Below are positions 52,259-63,763 of a stretch of 64,000 bases of DNA, piece after piece. The stretch's first letter is position 1, and each line of letters opens with the position of its first letter. Position numbers and translations under genes: made by a program. Under the pieces are notes generated by a model. That model made no database searches and was not told where the DNA came from. It was given only the letters and a program-made list of their open reading frames with translations. The DNA is from Begonia masoniana (lineage: Eukaryota > Streptophyta > Magnoliopsida > Cucurbitales > Begoniaceae): the NCBI GenBank assembly GCA_022432975.1, contig CM039516.1, positions 27,127,571 through 27,191,570 of the forward strand, given 5' to 3'.

Positions 52259-54309
52259 TGTAACGCCCCGAGTAATCTGAACCCAGTTTGCTACTCATAA
52301 CGCTGCACCGAACCATGACGTCTTGATGCTAAATTTAAAATTTCACTCGACAGCCAAAATTTGACTTTTTCTAAAACTAAATATGTTTTAAAACTTGCAG
52401 CGGAAAATCAATTGGACATCAATGAAGCTAAGTAACCTGTGAAAACATTTTAAAATGACTGTTGGAAGTGTTAAGAGTAATTGGCTAAAAGACATAAAGC
52501 TTAAAAAAAAACGCGGAATGCCCGTGAAGTTGCCGAAGTCGAACACATCTGCCGACGACAAAGTCAACGGAAGAAGCAGAAATAGGATTTAGGAGGTTTC
52601 TGCCGATGACGTGTACAAACAACGCACCACCATCTACCGACAAGCCAACACAACTACACCTGCCGTTGAAGTCAACATAACTTCATCTGCCGATGGAGTC
52701 AACATAACTTCATCTACCGATAGATTTCCATCTGCCGATAGACAAACTCGCGACATCTACCGACAACGACATTATGACTCCTTCCGATAAGATTAAAATA
52801 CACACTACATCTTCCGATGAAGTCAACATAACTTCATCTGCCGATGGAGTCAACATAACTTCATCTACCGATAGATTTCCATCTGCCGATAGACAAAACT
52901 ACAGATTTTGCGACTCGCACCTGCCGATGACGTCAGCCGGATGTTCTCTCTCTCATCCAACGACTTTACTGAAGGCACCTTCCGATAGGCAGAACGACAA
53001 AACTAAACATCCAGAAACAAACCAAATCACTGCCCTTCCCAAATTCAGTAAAAACAGTGTTTTCAAAACCCAACAGAACACTAATATCAAAGACTCTCAG
53101 AATGTATTCAGAGTTTTAAAAAAAACACTACTGTCATAAAATTTTCAGAAAAAGGAAACATCTATACTGAACTAGTTACTCCCAACTCAACACCTGCAGC
53201 CATGGATTAAACCGCCTCAACAGATGACCAAACCGATGCCTGAAAATGCTCCTCCAACCAGCCTATTCCTCATGTTGGTCGGTAAACATACCTTCAGTAA
53301 CTTCTTCACCTACATCACAAAACTCATCTATTAGCCTAATGCTAAGCAAGTAGAGCGATGAATGAAATGAATTACTGAAACATAAATCTCCTAGACATGC
53401 TGTTTCTACTTTCTCCTCTCTGTTGTATTCATAATCGTGCTCTGTTGATCCCTCTGTACGATGGGAGAGTGGATCAGTCATCCCCCAAAGCATACATCCT
53501 CTGATCTCAATTAAGGGGCGGATTAGTTCCCTTAACAGTTAGCTGGTCTGATCCCCCTGTAGGATTGGGAGGTGGATCACTTTTCCCAAAACCTCAATCC
53601 TCTGTTCTCAGTTAAGGGGCGGATTAATCCCCCTTAACAGTTGTTCTGATCATCCTGCTCACACTCACCATGAAAATACATTTTCGTAGTCTTTCAAAAC
53701 ATGATGCATGACAACTGGAATTAAACATACAAACATACATAAACCCTACTATTTTGTGATGTAGGCCCGAAGGCACAAACAAACTCTACTTACCTGGATT
53801 CTTGGCGAGTGCTCGGTTAGGAGCTTCTTCGGGATCTTTCTCACCTAGAACATAAACAGAACATTAAGTCAACCTGTACTAAACCTCATTCTAAGGCATT
53901 CAGAAAACCTAAGGGAATAGTTGGGAGTTCTGATCGCCAAGCATTACTGATTCTATGCTAAATCCGTATCTACTCACTTTCCTGATGAGTTCCCAAAATA
54001 CATATCTAACACTTCCCCATACAATCTTCCTTAGTTACTAAGTCAGAAAAATCGAGGTAGAAACTTACCTAGCTCGTCGAACGGATTCGGGGAAGGAAAT
54101 CGCCTGGGAAGTCTGCTGGTTTGAGCTGAAAACCGAGAGCAAGAATGAATGGTGGCGGCTAAGCTCAATAAATTCTTTTTAAATAGGTTATCCACTGATA
54201 AGTTTTTAATTTACCAAAATGCCCTTGCATATCCATTCATTAACCTAACCCATATTTGCACATCTTAATTTGACAAAATAAATTGGGTTTAATGGAACCG
54301 GGTGCTACA
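52259..54309 (-). mobile_element. GYP-2 3' LTR (family-A-like, 2051 bp)
   Basis: It begins tgtaacgccccgag and ends ccgggtgctaca. In the element sense: TATA-like tatttaaaa (about 54186-54177), donor GTAAGT near 54070, mini-exon 53844-53794 (51 nt) with CCAG/GTAAGT, TGTAG acceptor near 53311. A ccgatgacgtcagccgg site is at 52924-52940 and tandem tctgccgatggagtcaacat units at 52680-52890. Confidence 0.9.
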
Positions 54310-54346
54310 GTCTACCCTCCTTAAAAGAATTTTGTCCTCAAAATTC
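54310..54346 (-). promoter_or_regulatory. GYP-2 polypurine tract and hairpin
   Basis: Minus strand aaggagggtagac abuts the LTR. An 8-bp stem, GAATTTTG (54327-54334) with CAAAATTC (54339-54346), has a 4-nt loop. The pol stop codon overlaps the hairpin base. Confidence 0.8.
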
Positions 54347-56909
54347 AGTACCTGAACAGTTCTGGATGTTGGTCCATTATGTCTTGTTGGGGCTCCCATG
54401 TTGCCTCCTCTGTGTTCTGATTGTGCCACAAGACTTTCACCAGCGGCACTTCTTTGTTGCGTAGTACCTTTACTGCATAATCCAAAATCTTTACTGGCTT
54501 CTCCTCGTAGGTAAGTGTAGGTTGAATTTCAATGCTTTGCTGTTCAACAACTTGGGACGGATCCCGCACACACTTCTTTAACATCGAGACATGGAACATG
54601 TCATGTATCCCTCCCATAGAAGCTGGTAGCTGTAACTGATAGGCTGCCTTCCCAATCCTTTTCAGAATTGAGAAAGGACCAACAAATCTAGGATTCAGTT
54701 TGCCTCTCTTTCCAAATCTCACAACTCCTTTGAATGGTGATACCTTAAGAAAAACTTCATCGCCTACTTCGAACTCTAATTCTCTGCGTCTTATGTCAGC
54801 ATAGCTCTTCTGTCGGCTTTGAGCTGTTAAGATCCTCTGACGGATGAGAGCAACCTTCTCAATAGTCTGCTGTACAATGTCAGGACCAAGCAACTGTGCT
54901 TCACCAACTTCGTCCCAGTACAAAGGAGATCTACATCTTCGTCCATACAAAGCTTCATACGGTGCCATTCCTATTGTTGCTTGAAAACTGTTATTATAAG
55001 AAAACTCCACCAAGGACAGATACTTGCTCCAAGAACCTTGAAAATCCAAAACACATGCCCGAAGCATATCCTCTAATGTTTGAATGGTTCTTTCTGATTG
55101 TCCATCTGTTTGAGGGTGAAAGGCTGTACTGAAGTTTAGCTGTGTGCCCATGGCTTTATGTAAACTCTTCCAAAATTTGGATGTGAATCTAGAGTCTCGG
55201 TCCGAAACTATAGTAACTGGAACTCCATGTAGTCGCACAACCTCCTGCACATACAATTCAGCTAACTGATCCATAGAGTAAGTCACCTTGATGGGTAAGA
55301 AATGGGTTGATTTGGTTAATCGATCGATTATCACCCAGATTGGATCATGTCCTTTTACTGTTCTGGGTAATCCTACAATAAAGTCCATGGTTATCTGCTC
55401 CCATTTCCATTCAGGGAGTGGCAATGGCTGCAACATTCCTGCAAGTCTCTGATGTTCAGCCTTAACCTGCTGGCAGATCAAACATAGTCCTACATGTTCA
55501 GCAATGCTCCGCTTCATTCCTGGCCACCAATAAGTCTGCTTAAGGTCTCTGTACATCTTTGTACTACCAGGATGAACGGAAAATCTAGAAGAGTGAGCTT
55601 CAGAAAGGATTTCATCACGAAGCTCTTTATTGGCTGGCACAAAATATCTATTCCTGAACTTAAGTATTCCATCATCAGTATAATTGAAGTCCAAATTGTT
55701 AGTAGAATCCATGCTCGACTTGAACTTTTTACACTCCTCATCAATGTCTTGGGTTTCTTTTATCTTTTCTAGAATGGTAGGTTTCAAGGAGATGGCAGAA
55801 AGCATAGCTGCTACATTGGACACAGTTTCTAGGTTAAACTTATGAAATTCAGTCTCTAAGGCCACCGGCATATCCAGAATCAAAGCTGAGGCTGACGGTA
55901 TTACTCTACTTAATGCATCAGCCACCACATTGGCCTTACCAGGGTGGTATTTAATCTCAAAATCGTAGTCTTTAACAAACTCCAACCATCTACGTTGTCT
56001 CATGTTTAATTCCTTCTGCGTGAAAATATACTTCAGACTTTTATGATCCGAAAATATTTCACAAGTCTGTCCATACAAGTAGTGCCTCCAAATCTTTAAT
56101 GCAAAAACCACCGCAGCTAATTCTAAGTCATGCGTAGGATAATTCTTCTCATGCACCTTTAATTGCCTAGAAGCATAAGCTATGACCTTACCATCTTGCA
56201 TCAAAACACAGCCAAGTCCAATTTTGGAAGCATCACAATAAATACTAAACTTACCATTTTCAACAGGAAGGGTTAGTATAGGTGCATTGGTCAATTTCTG
56301 CTTTAAGGTTTGGAAGCTGGACTCACACTCCTCAGTCCAAGCATACTCTATGTTTTTCCTAGTTAAACGAGTGAGGGGTGTCGCAACCTTCGAGAATCCT
56401 TCAATAAACTTCCTGTAATACCCTGCTAACCCGAGGAAACTCCTAATATCAGAACCATTCTTCGGTTGAGGCCATTCCTTAACCGCACGAACTTTGGCTG
56501 GATCGACAGATATTCCATCCCCAGAGATCACGTGACCAAGAAAGTGAACTCTGTCCAACCAAAACTCACACTTGGAAAACTTAGCATAAAGCTGGTGCTG
56601 TCTGAGTACTCCTAACACCAAACTCAAATGCGTTGCATGCTCATCCTTATTTCTAGAATAAATCAAGATATCATCAATGAATACAATGACAAACTTGTCT
56701 AGAAACTCGTGAAACACTCTATTCATGAGATCCATGAAAGCTGCTGGTGCATTTGTCAAACCAAAGGACATAACCAAAAATTCGTAATGTCCATATCTCG
56801 TACGAAAGGCAGTCTTTGGTATATCCTCAGACTTAACCTTCAATTGGTAGTACCCAGATCTTAAGTCAATCTTAGAGAAAACTCGTGCACCTTGAAGTTG
56901 GTCAAACAA
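54345..56909 (-). pseudogene. GYP-2 pol: RT to chromodomain (854-codon open segment)
   Basis: Minus strand, no stop for 854 codons. RT C-terminal half with [11 protein letters not shown] (catalytic Asp at residues 79-80). RNase H with all four acidic residues (D226 in YCDASK, E263 in HDLELAAV, D288 in FSDHK, D331 in VADALSR). Integrase HHCC (H439, H446, C476, C479) and DD35E core (D509, D570, E606), then the GPF/GPY module. The end is a chromodomain, [20 protein letters not shown], with ...HPELFRY. The chromodomain places it with chromoviruses; long LTRs suit the Tekay/Del clade. The apparent ATG at 56909 is internal; the true frame continues upstream past a TAG at 56931-56933 (Tyr in related NKYPLPR). 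Confidence 0.93.
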
Positions 56910-57803
56910 ATCATCGATCCTAGGTAATGGCTACTTATTCTTGATGGTTAACTTATTTAATTCTCGGTAGTCAATGCACATGCGCATTGATCCGTCCTTT
57001 TTCTTGACAAAGAGAACTGGTGCACCCCACGGCGAATAACTCGATCGTATGAACCCTTTTTCCATCAGTTCCTCTAACTATTTCTTTAACTCCTTGAGTT
57101 CTGCTGGTGCTAATCGGTATGGATTCTTAGATACTGGCTCAGCACCAGGATAGACATCTACTACAAATTCAATCTCCCTATCAGGTGGTAAACCAGGCAG
57201 GTCATCAAGGAAAACTTCAGGGAAATCTTGAGCTATTGGAACCTTTTGGAGACTCGGTTCTCCTACCAGTTTTGTGTCCAAAACACTGGCCAGAAAGCAT
57301 GAATACTCACTGCATAAGGAAGATTTAGCACTAAAAGCGGCTAAAACAGACATCCTCTTATCTTTCTTCGAGGCTTGGAAAGTGTGTCTTAAACCACCAG
57401 GGGGTTGAAAACTAACTAAGCCAGTTCTACAATCTATCGTAGCATAGTGCTTAAACAACCAATCCATTCCTAAGATTACATCAAATCCCATGATCTCTAA
57501 AATAATGAGATCAGCAGGTAGGTTCTTACCTTCTATTGTCACTACACTATTAAGCAGCATACGACTAGAGCGCATGCGTTCGCCAGAAGGTAAAGCAACA
57601 TTAAACATATGCTCAGAAAGTGAAGACTTAACGTCTAATTTATCAGCAAATGACGACGCTATGAAGGAATGTGTTGCACCTGAATCTATTAAAGCAAATG
57701 CAGGCATAAAATTGACTAGTATGGTACCTGACACAACAGCAGGCTGATCTTCATCACCCGATTCTACCATGGAGAATAGTCTTGGCTTAACATTCACAGG
57801 GCC
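56910..57803 (-). pseudogene. GYP-2 protease and RT N-terminus
   Basis: Minus strand. From 57803: KPRLFSMVESGDEDQPAVVS, the protease motif [46 protein letters not shown] and [19 protein letters not shown]. Then TAG at 57078-57080 (Gln in relatives), [36 protein letters not shown] and TAG at 56931-56933. Otherwise in one frame. It is cut at 57803 by GYP-3; the gag part is off-window. Confidence 0.9.
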
Positions 57804-60238
57804 TGTAACACCCGACATTTCGGCCAGGTGATTTTCTGACCATTTTCATTGTCACCCTCTTATTTAACCCTTATGATTTAAATTTAATGTTAAAACAAAT
57901 TATTACAAGTTGAGTAAAACTAGGTTGGGTGGCAGTTTTGTAATTAAAACTGATGGATTGAGTATAAATAGGAAATGGAAACCTTAAACCTCATTTATTA
58001 CCATTGTAGCCGACATTCCCTCTCGGCGATTTCTTCCCTCCCAAGTTCTTGCTCTCGGCTACCAGAACTTTCCTTTACCGACGGCTGGTTTCAGCCTGCT
58101 TTTCTCTGCAAATCTGCACCCGAGGTATGAAATGGACAATGTAGTCATTTGTTAGTGATTAAAGTTCTGCTTTCAGCTCGGCATTTGAGTTCGGAATTTT
58201 CTTAGCAGTGGCCGAGTAGTTTAAGACCCTTTTAAGTCTGAGAGTAGAAATGTCATCCCAAATCGATTCTGAACATTTCAAAGTAACCAACTCGGATTTA
58301 ATCAATGGTAAAACCTGTCCACCTAGTTTCGGATTTCAGACTGCAGTGTGTCAAACAGAGGAATCGGAATGACTTTAGCTATTAGATCCTAGGATGGTTT
58401 ATTATTAGGACTATTAGGACTTTGTTTTAACTACTGTAATGTACATGTTTTAGGTGAAGAAGTTTAAAGGAAAGAAGCTCGGATTGCTAAGGAATCCAGG
58501 TAAGTGAATGTATTAAGATTTCCGGCCACTAGGGCCCTACACCGCAAGGGTATTAGGAAATCACTGAGATGTTAGCTTATTGACTATGATTTGTTATTTC
58601 CACGATATGAAGAAGTTGTGTAAGTAAATGTAAAGTTACAGGATGTTTTACTTGACCTCATGATATGACTTCTCTCTATGAACTTTATGTCTATGCAATG
58701 TGTCCTTGTTATGATTAAGTTGAGAATATGAAAAGCAAATGTAACCAAGATTAAGTGCAGAGCGGGGAAAGACTATGTTATGTATGACTCGCGAATTCTC
58801 CCACTGGTGGAGGCCGAGTTAATGATATGTATGACTCGCGAAATCTCCCACTGGTGGAGGCCGAGTTAATGATATGTATGGCTCGCGAATTCTCCCACTG
58901 GGGAGGCCGAGTGATGTATCATGATTGCCGCGATAGGCAAATGACTATGTACCCCTGTCTTCCTCCCTCGTTCCCTGCCTTAATACATGTTATGTAAATG
59001 ATAAAGATGAACATGAATGAAGAATGGTTTATGAATTATGTCTCGTTAAATTGTGTACTCATGTATATCTGTCAGCATGCATTCCTTACTAAGCATTAGG
59101 CTTATAGTTAAACCTTATGGTGTAGGTGAAGAAGGTTCAGGTGAGGATATTATGTTCAAAGAGGATGCTTAAGGCTGGTTGCTGGAGGATGCTCAAGGTG
59201 ATAGTGCGAGACTGGAGAGGCGATTTATGACCCCTGGTTAAGACTCTTATGTTACAGTATGTTAAAGGATATGGTAGCTTAAGTAGGATGAGATTATTTT
59301 AAAACGTTGAGCTTTGAAACTGTCTAGTGGATCACTGAGTCAGGGAATGATTATATAGATTTATAAATGATCTGTTGCTTAAGTCTTCCGCTATATGCAT
59401 TTTGAATGAGTTGTGTTTTCTTTCTGTTGGGAGGAGTCATTTGATGATTTAGTGTTCTCTACCGTAAGACAGAAGCTGGATGAGGCAATCGTCCGGCTGA
59501 CGTCATCGGCAGATGCCGAAAGAATAGTTGATGATGGTTTAGTCTTCCGGTTGACGTCATCGGCAGATGCCGAAGGTGAATTGTTTGATGGTTTAGTCTT
59601 CCGGTTGACGTCATCGGCAGATGCCGAAGGATAGTTGTATGATGGTTTAGTCTTCCGGATGATGTCACCGGAAGATGTAAAATGTGTTTTGTCGATTAGC
59701 GACCGGATGATGTTTTAACTTAGCACGCGAGACCCACGTGCTCACCGGAAGATGTAAAATGTGTTTTGTCGATTAGCGACCGGATGATGTTTTAATTTAG
59801 CACGCGAGACCCACGTGCCCACCGGAAGATGTCTCCTTTTAGGTGATGTTAAGCGAGTCACGCGTAATGCACGTGATGACCGGACGACTAAGTTTCTGAG
59901 GGTTGTCAACGCATGCAACCCATGCAAACCCGAGTGGTATTTTGTTAAGAGAATTGAGGGCACTTCCTCTTTTCCCGAAATTGTCAAGAAACCGATGACC
60001 GAGTCCAGTCGCTCGACTTTGTGAAAGTTTGAGCCGACGAGGCGTGGGAAGTCGGGCATGAGAGGGTTTGTCTTCCTTAATGGTTCTGCGTCTCTATTAC
60101 CAGTTTAGAAAAAAAATATATATGTAAAATGTGAAAGTCTGTTGAGAGATAGTAAGTGAATGTAATAATAGTAAAAGTCAAGCAAACGATTAATGAAAGG
60201 ATATGAACACGTGACGGCTCCTGGCCGGGGTCGTTACA
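57804..60238 (+). mobile_element. GYP-3 5' LTR (family B, 2435 bp)
   Basis: It begins tgtaacacccgac and ends gggtcgttaca. TATA-like tataaata (57963-57970); leader exon to 58124 with GTATGA donor (58125); TTTTAG acceptor (58453); 46-nt mini-exon 58454-58499 with CCAG/GTAAGT; TGTAG acceptor (59125). Repeats: 'ctcgcgaaatctcccactgg' units (58788-58915) and three TGACGTCA-containing units (59498, 59552, 59606). Confidence 0.92.
59490..59820. repeat. TGACGTCA array and 60-bp repeat in GYP-3 LTR
   Basis: Three units of about 54 bp contain ccggttgacgtcatcggcag. Two nearly identical copies of a stretch from 'caccggaagatgtaaaatg' to 'gagacccacgtg' follow (about 59665-59817). Apparent ORFs here are by-products. 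Confidence 0.85.
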
Positions 60239-60400
60239 ATTGTGGTATCAAAGCAAAACCAGGTTCTAAAACCGATTCTGCAGACTGCCTTCCAGCACTG
60301 ACTGTCACTTGAGCACACCTCAGCAACTGTAAGTGTTTATGATTTCATGTATGTCATTAAGTTAAGTTATGCCTGTAATGATTTGTCTAGGAATCCCAAG
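60239..60400 (+). promoter_or_regulatory. GYP-3 primer binding site and leader
   Basis: tggtatcaaagc (60243-60254) is the tRNA-Met PBS with one mismatch. A leader of about 145 nt follows to the ATG at 60401. An in-frame upstream ATG at 60347 exists, but MVRG at 60401 matches the gag start of the TR-GAG element and is preferred. Confidence 0.85.
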
Positions 60401-63400
60401 ATGGTTAGAGGTCAACAGAGAGAGACCAATGAGGATAGCAATGCTATCGCTCAGTTGACTGAGTTGGTCATGCGCCAATCTCACCAGATAGAACGACTGA
60501 TGACAGCTAGAGAAGAACAAGGCAACTCCAGTACCAACGCAACTCATGACCATGGGGGTGAGCGCTTTCACCGGCTTCGACCCTCGGTGTTTAATGGGAA
60601 TGTTTCAGATCCTATTCATGCTGAGGAGTGGATCCGAAAGATTGAAGACATGTTTAAGTATGCAAAGGTTGACGAAGGGGATAAGGTCACCTATGCTGTC
60701 TTTCATTTGGAGTTAAGTGCAAGGCATTGGTGGGACTCGATCCAGAACACCGCTAATGCCGAGACTATGACCTGGGGGATGTTCAAGACTGCCTTCTTTG
60801 ACAAGTACTTTAATAGGACTGTTCGGGCCAACAAGAAGAAGGAGTTCATGAATCTACGACAAACTGGCTCTGTGACGGATTATATATGTGAATTTGATAC
60901 TTTATCACGGTTTGCTCCCCGTATGATTGAGGATGAGGAAGATAAGATTTACCAATTTGTTCAAGCACTGAAGCCAAGTCTGTACATGAAAGTGAAGACT
61001 GCTGGGATACATAATGTACCTTATGGTGAAGTGACGGCTAAGGCCTTGGAGCTGGAAGAGGCAGAAATGACAGCATATGCACAGCGCGAACAGCCAAAGA
61101 AACTCACGAAGGACACTCAGCCGCCACCACGTCAGAACAAGGGTTGGCAGCCACGACAGATCAGGGGACCACAGCAACAGCAGCATGGAATGAAGAGGCC
61201 CCTCAACCAGAATGATGACCAGGGAAAAGGAAAGAGACCTCTGGCGCCTCTATGCCCTACATGTCAGAGGAACCACCCTGGTGAGTGCAAGCTGCTTTCT
61301 GGCCGGTGTTTCAGGTGTGATAAGACCGGACACATGGTTAGAGATTGTCCCATGCCGCCAGACCCGAACCGTGCAAGGGTTGTACCCAGAGTGTATGCGT
61401 TGATGGAAGATGTGGGAGCTGATCAACATACAGTCATATCAGGTACCATCATGATCTGCGGTTTTGCTGCTTATACACTTATTGATACAGGGGCCACACA
61501 CTCGTTTATATCAACCTTGTTTGTATGCAAACATAACATAGGACCCTTACCAGCTGAAAGGTCATATAGTGCTGTGTTGCCATCAGGGAAGTCCCTACAT
61601 TCAGAACAGATTGTTAAGGGTGACGTCGTGTCCTTAGGGGATAAGGATCTCTATGCGGAGTTAATTGTCATCGACATAAAGGGGTATGAGGTTATATTAG
61701 GGATGGATTGGTTATTTAGACATCATGCCACGATAAGTTGTAGATCTGGAATAGTTGATTTTAGACCCCCAAATGATAATCATTATTCCTTCCAAGCTAT
61801 TCCTAAAATAAGTAAGATACCAATTATATCCTCACTAGAAATATACCGAATGCTGAGATGTGGTTGTGAGAGCTACCTGGCTAGTGTAATAGATGACCGG
61901 GTGAAGAATAAAATTGAGCTACAGGATATTCCTATAGTCCGAGAGTTTCCCGAGGCATTCTTAGATGATTTACCGGGTATACCACCCGATAGAGAAATAG
62001 AGTTTGTAATTGATACATACCCCGAGGCATCACCTGTATCTAAGAATCCCTACCGTATGGCACCTGTTGAGTTGAAAGAATTGAAGGTTCAACTGCAGGA
62101 ATTAGTTGACAAGGGATTTATTCGCCCCAGCAGTTCTCCTTGGGGTGCACCAGTCTTATTTGTAAGGAAGAAAGATGGTTCTCTTAGAATGTGCATAGAC
62201 TACAGGGAACTAAATAAGTTGACAATCAAGAATAGGTACCCCTTACCTAGGATTGATGATTTGTTTGATCAATTGCAAGGAGCTAAGGTATTTTCAAAGA
62301 TAGATTTACGATCGGGTTATTACCAACTGAAGGTTAAAGAAGGAGATATACCAAAGACAGCCTTCAGAACCCGCTATGGACATTATGAATTCTTAGTCAT
62401 GTCGTTTGGATTGACAAACGCCCCTGCAGCTTTCATGGATTTAATGAACCGTGTGTTTCGTGAGTATTTAGATAAGTTTGTGATTGTATTCATAGATGAT
62501 ATCTTGATATACTCCCGAACTGTGGCTGACCATGAAGAACATTTGAAAGTAGTTTTGACGACATTGAAGGAGCATCAACTTTATGCCAAGCTGTCTAAGT
62601 GTGAGTTTTGGTTAGATAAGGTTAATTTCCTTGGCCATGTAGTTTCTGCTAATGGCATATCTGTGGACCCGACCAAAATTCAGGCAGTAGAGGATTGGCC
62701 TCAACCTAAGAATGCCAGCGAAGTCCGCAGCTTCCTTGGACTGGCAGGCTATTACAGGAAGTTCATCAAGGGATTTTCTATGATAGCTAAACCCCTGACG
62801 AGTTTGACAAAGAAGGACATTAAGTATTCTTGGACTGAAGCCTGTGAAGATAGCTTCCAGACGTTAAAACTGAAGTTAACAACAGCCCCTATATTGACCC
62901 TCCCAACCGAAGAAGGAAAGTTTAGTGTTTATTGCGATGCGTCTAAAGTTGGTTTAGGTTGTGTTCTGATGCAAGAGGGTAAAGTTATAGCGTATGCTTC
63001 TAGGCAGCTAAAGAGTTACGAGCAAAATTACCCCACTCATGATCTAGAATTAGCTGCCGTTGTTTTTGCCTTGAAGATTTGGAGACACTATTTATATGGA
63101 CAGCAATGTGATGTGTTTTCTGACCATAAAAGTCTAAAGTACCTCTTCACACAGAAGGAGTTGAACATGAGACAGAGACGTTGGTTGGAATTCGTCAAGG
63201 ACTACGATTTTGAGATCAAGTATCACCCCGGGAAGGCTAACTCTGTAGCTGATGCGTTGAGTAGGATGTCAACAACAATGCAGCCCGTGGTTTCAACCAT
63301 GTCTATACCCTTAAGAACAGAAGTTCAGAAGTTTGACTTGGAGATAGTTCCAGAGTTATCAGTCTTGCTCGCTGAGTTATTTATTCAACCATCAATTTTG

Positions 63401-63763
63401 GAAAAGATCAAGGATGCACAACAGAGGAATTCAGAGGAAAATATCAGCATGATGAACAAGTTGAAAGACACCACCTCCGAGTTCAGTCTCTCCAAGGATG
63501 GAATCCTGAAGTTTAGGAATCGGTGGTGCATTCCTAATGATGTGGAGTTGCGTAAGTTGATCTTGGCAGAGGCGCACTCCTCTTCCTTTTCTGTACATCC
63601 TGGCTGCACCAAGATGTATCGAGACCTGAAGTTACTGTACTGGTGGCCTAACCTAAAAAGGGATGTTGCTAAGTATGTAGAGTCCTGTTTAGTATGCCAA
63701 CAAGTCAAAGCCGAGCACCAACGTCCAGGAGGTACTCTTCAGCCGTTGCCTATTCCAGAATGA
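60401..63763 (+). CDS. GYP-3 gag-pol polyprotein, interrupted by one nonsense codon
   Basis: 1120 codons from MVRGQQRE. Gag domain about residues 60-270 ([38 protein letters not shown]). One CCHC knuckle, [14 protein letters not shown], at 303-316. Protease [10 protein letters not shown] at 360-369. RT from about 560 ([20 protein letters not shown]) with [11 protein letters not shown], catalytic Asp 699-700. RNase H acidic residues at 846 (YCDASK), 883 (HDLELAAV) and 908 (FSDHK). Integrase zinc-binding H1059 to CLVCQQ. The frame ends at TGA 63761-63763 where relatives have Trp (PEWKW). Gag and Pol are in a single frame, as in Tekay-type elements, so no frameshift is needed. It would make particle protein and the replication enzymes, and could have served non-autonomous relatives. 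Confidence 0.93.
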   Translation: MVRGQQRETNEDSNAIAQLTELVMRQSHQIERLMTAREEQGNSSTNATHDHGGERFHRLRPSVFNGNVSDPIHAEEWIRKIEDMFKYAKVDEGDKVTYAVFHLELSARHWWDSIQNTANAETMTWGMFKTAFFDKYFNRTVRANKKKEFMNLRQTGSVTDYICEFDTLSRFAPRMIEDEEDKIYQFVQALKPSLYMKVKTAGIHNVPYGEVTAKALELEEAEMTAYAQREQPKKLTKDTQPPPRQNKGWQPRQIRGPQQQQHGMKRPLNQNDDQGKGKRPLAPLCPTCQRNHPGECKLLSGRCFRCDKTGHMVRDCPMPPDPNRARVVPRVYALMEDVGADQHTVISGTIMICGFAAYTLIDTGATHSFISTLFVCKHNIGPLPAERSYSAVLPSGKSLHSEQIVKGDVVSLGDKDLYAELIVIDIKGYEVILGMDWLFRHHATISCRSGIVDFRPPNDNHYSFQAIPKISKIPIISSLEIYRMLRCGCESYLASVIDDRVKNKIELQDIPIVREFPEAFLDDLPGIPPDREIEFVIDTYPEASPVSKNPYRMAPVELKELKVQLQELVDKGFIRPSSSPWGAPVLFVRKKDGSLRMCIDYRELNKLTIKNRYPLPRIDDLFDQLQGAKVFSKIDLRSGYYQLKVKEGDIPKTAFRTRYGHYEFLVMSFGLTNAPAAFMDLMNRVFREYLDKFVIVFIDDILIYSRTVADHEEHLKVVLTTLKEHQLYAKLSKCEFWLDKVNFLGHVVSANGISVDPTKIQAVEDWPQPKNASEVRSFLGLAGYYRKFIKGFSMIAKPLTSLTKKDIKYSWTEACEDSFQTLKLKLTTAPILTLPTEEGKFSVYCDASKVGLGCVLMQEGKVIAYASRQLKSYEQNYPTHDLELAAVVFALKIWRHYLYGQQCDVFSDHKSLKYLFTQKELNMRQRRWLEFVKDYDFEIKYHPGKANSVADALSRMSTTMQPVVSTMSIPLRTEVQKFDLEIVPELSVLLAELFIQPSILEKIKDAQQRNSEENISMMNKLKDTTSEFSLSKDGILKFRNRWCIPNDVELRKLILAEAHSSSFSVHPGCTKMYRDLKLLYWWPNLKRDVAKYVESCLVCQQVKAEHQRPGGTLQPLPIPE

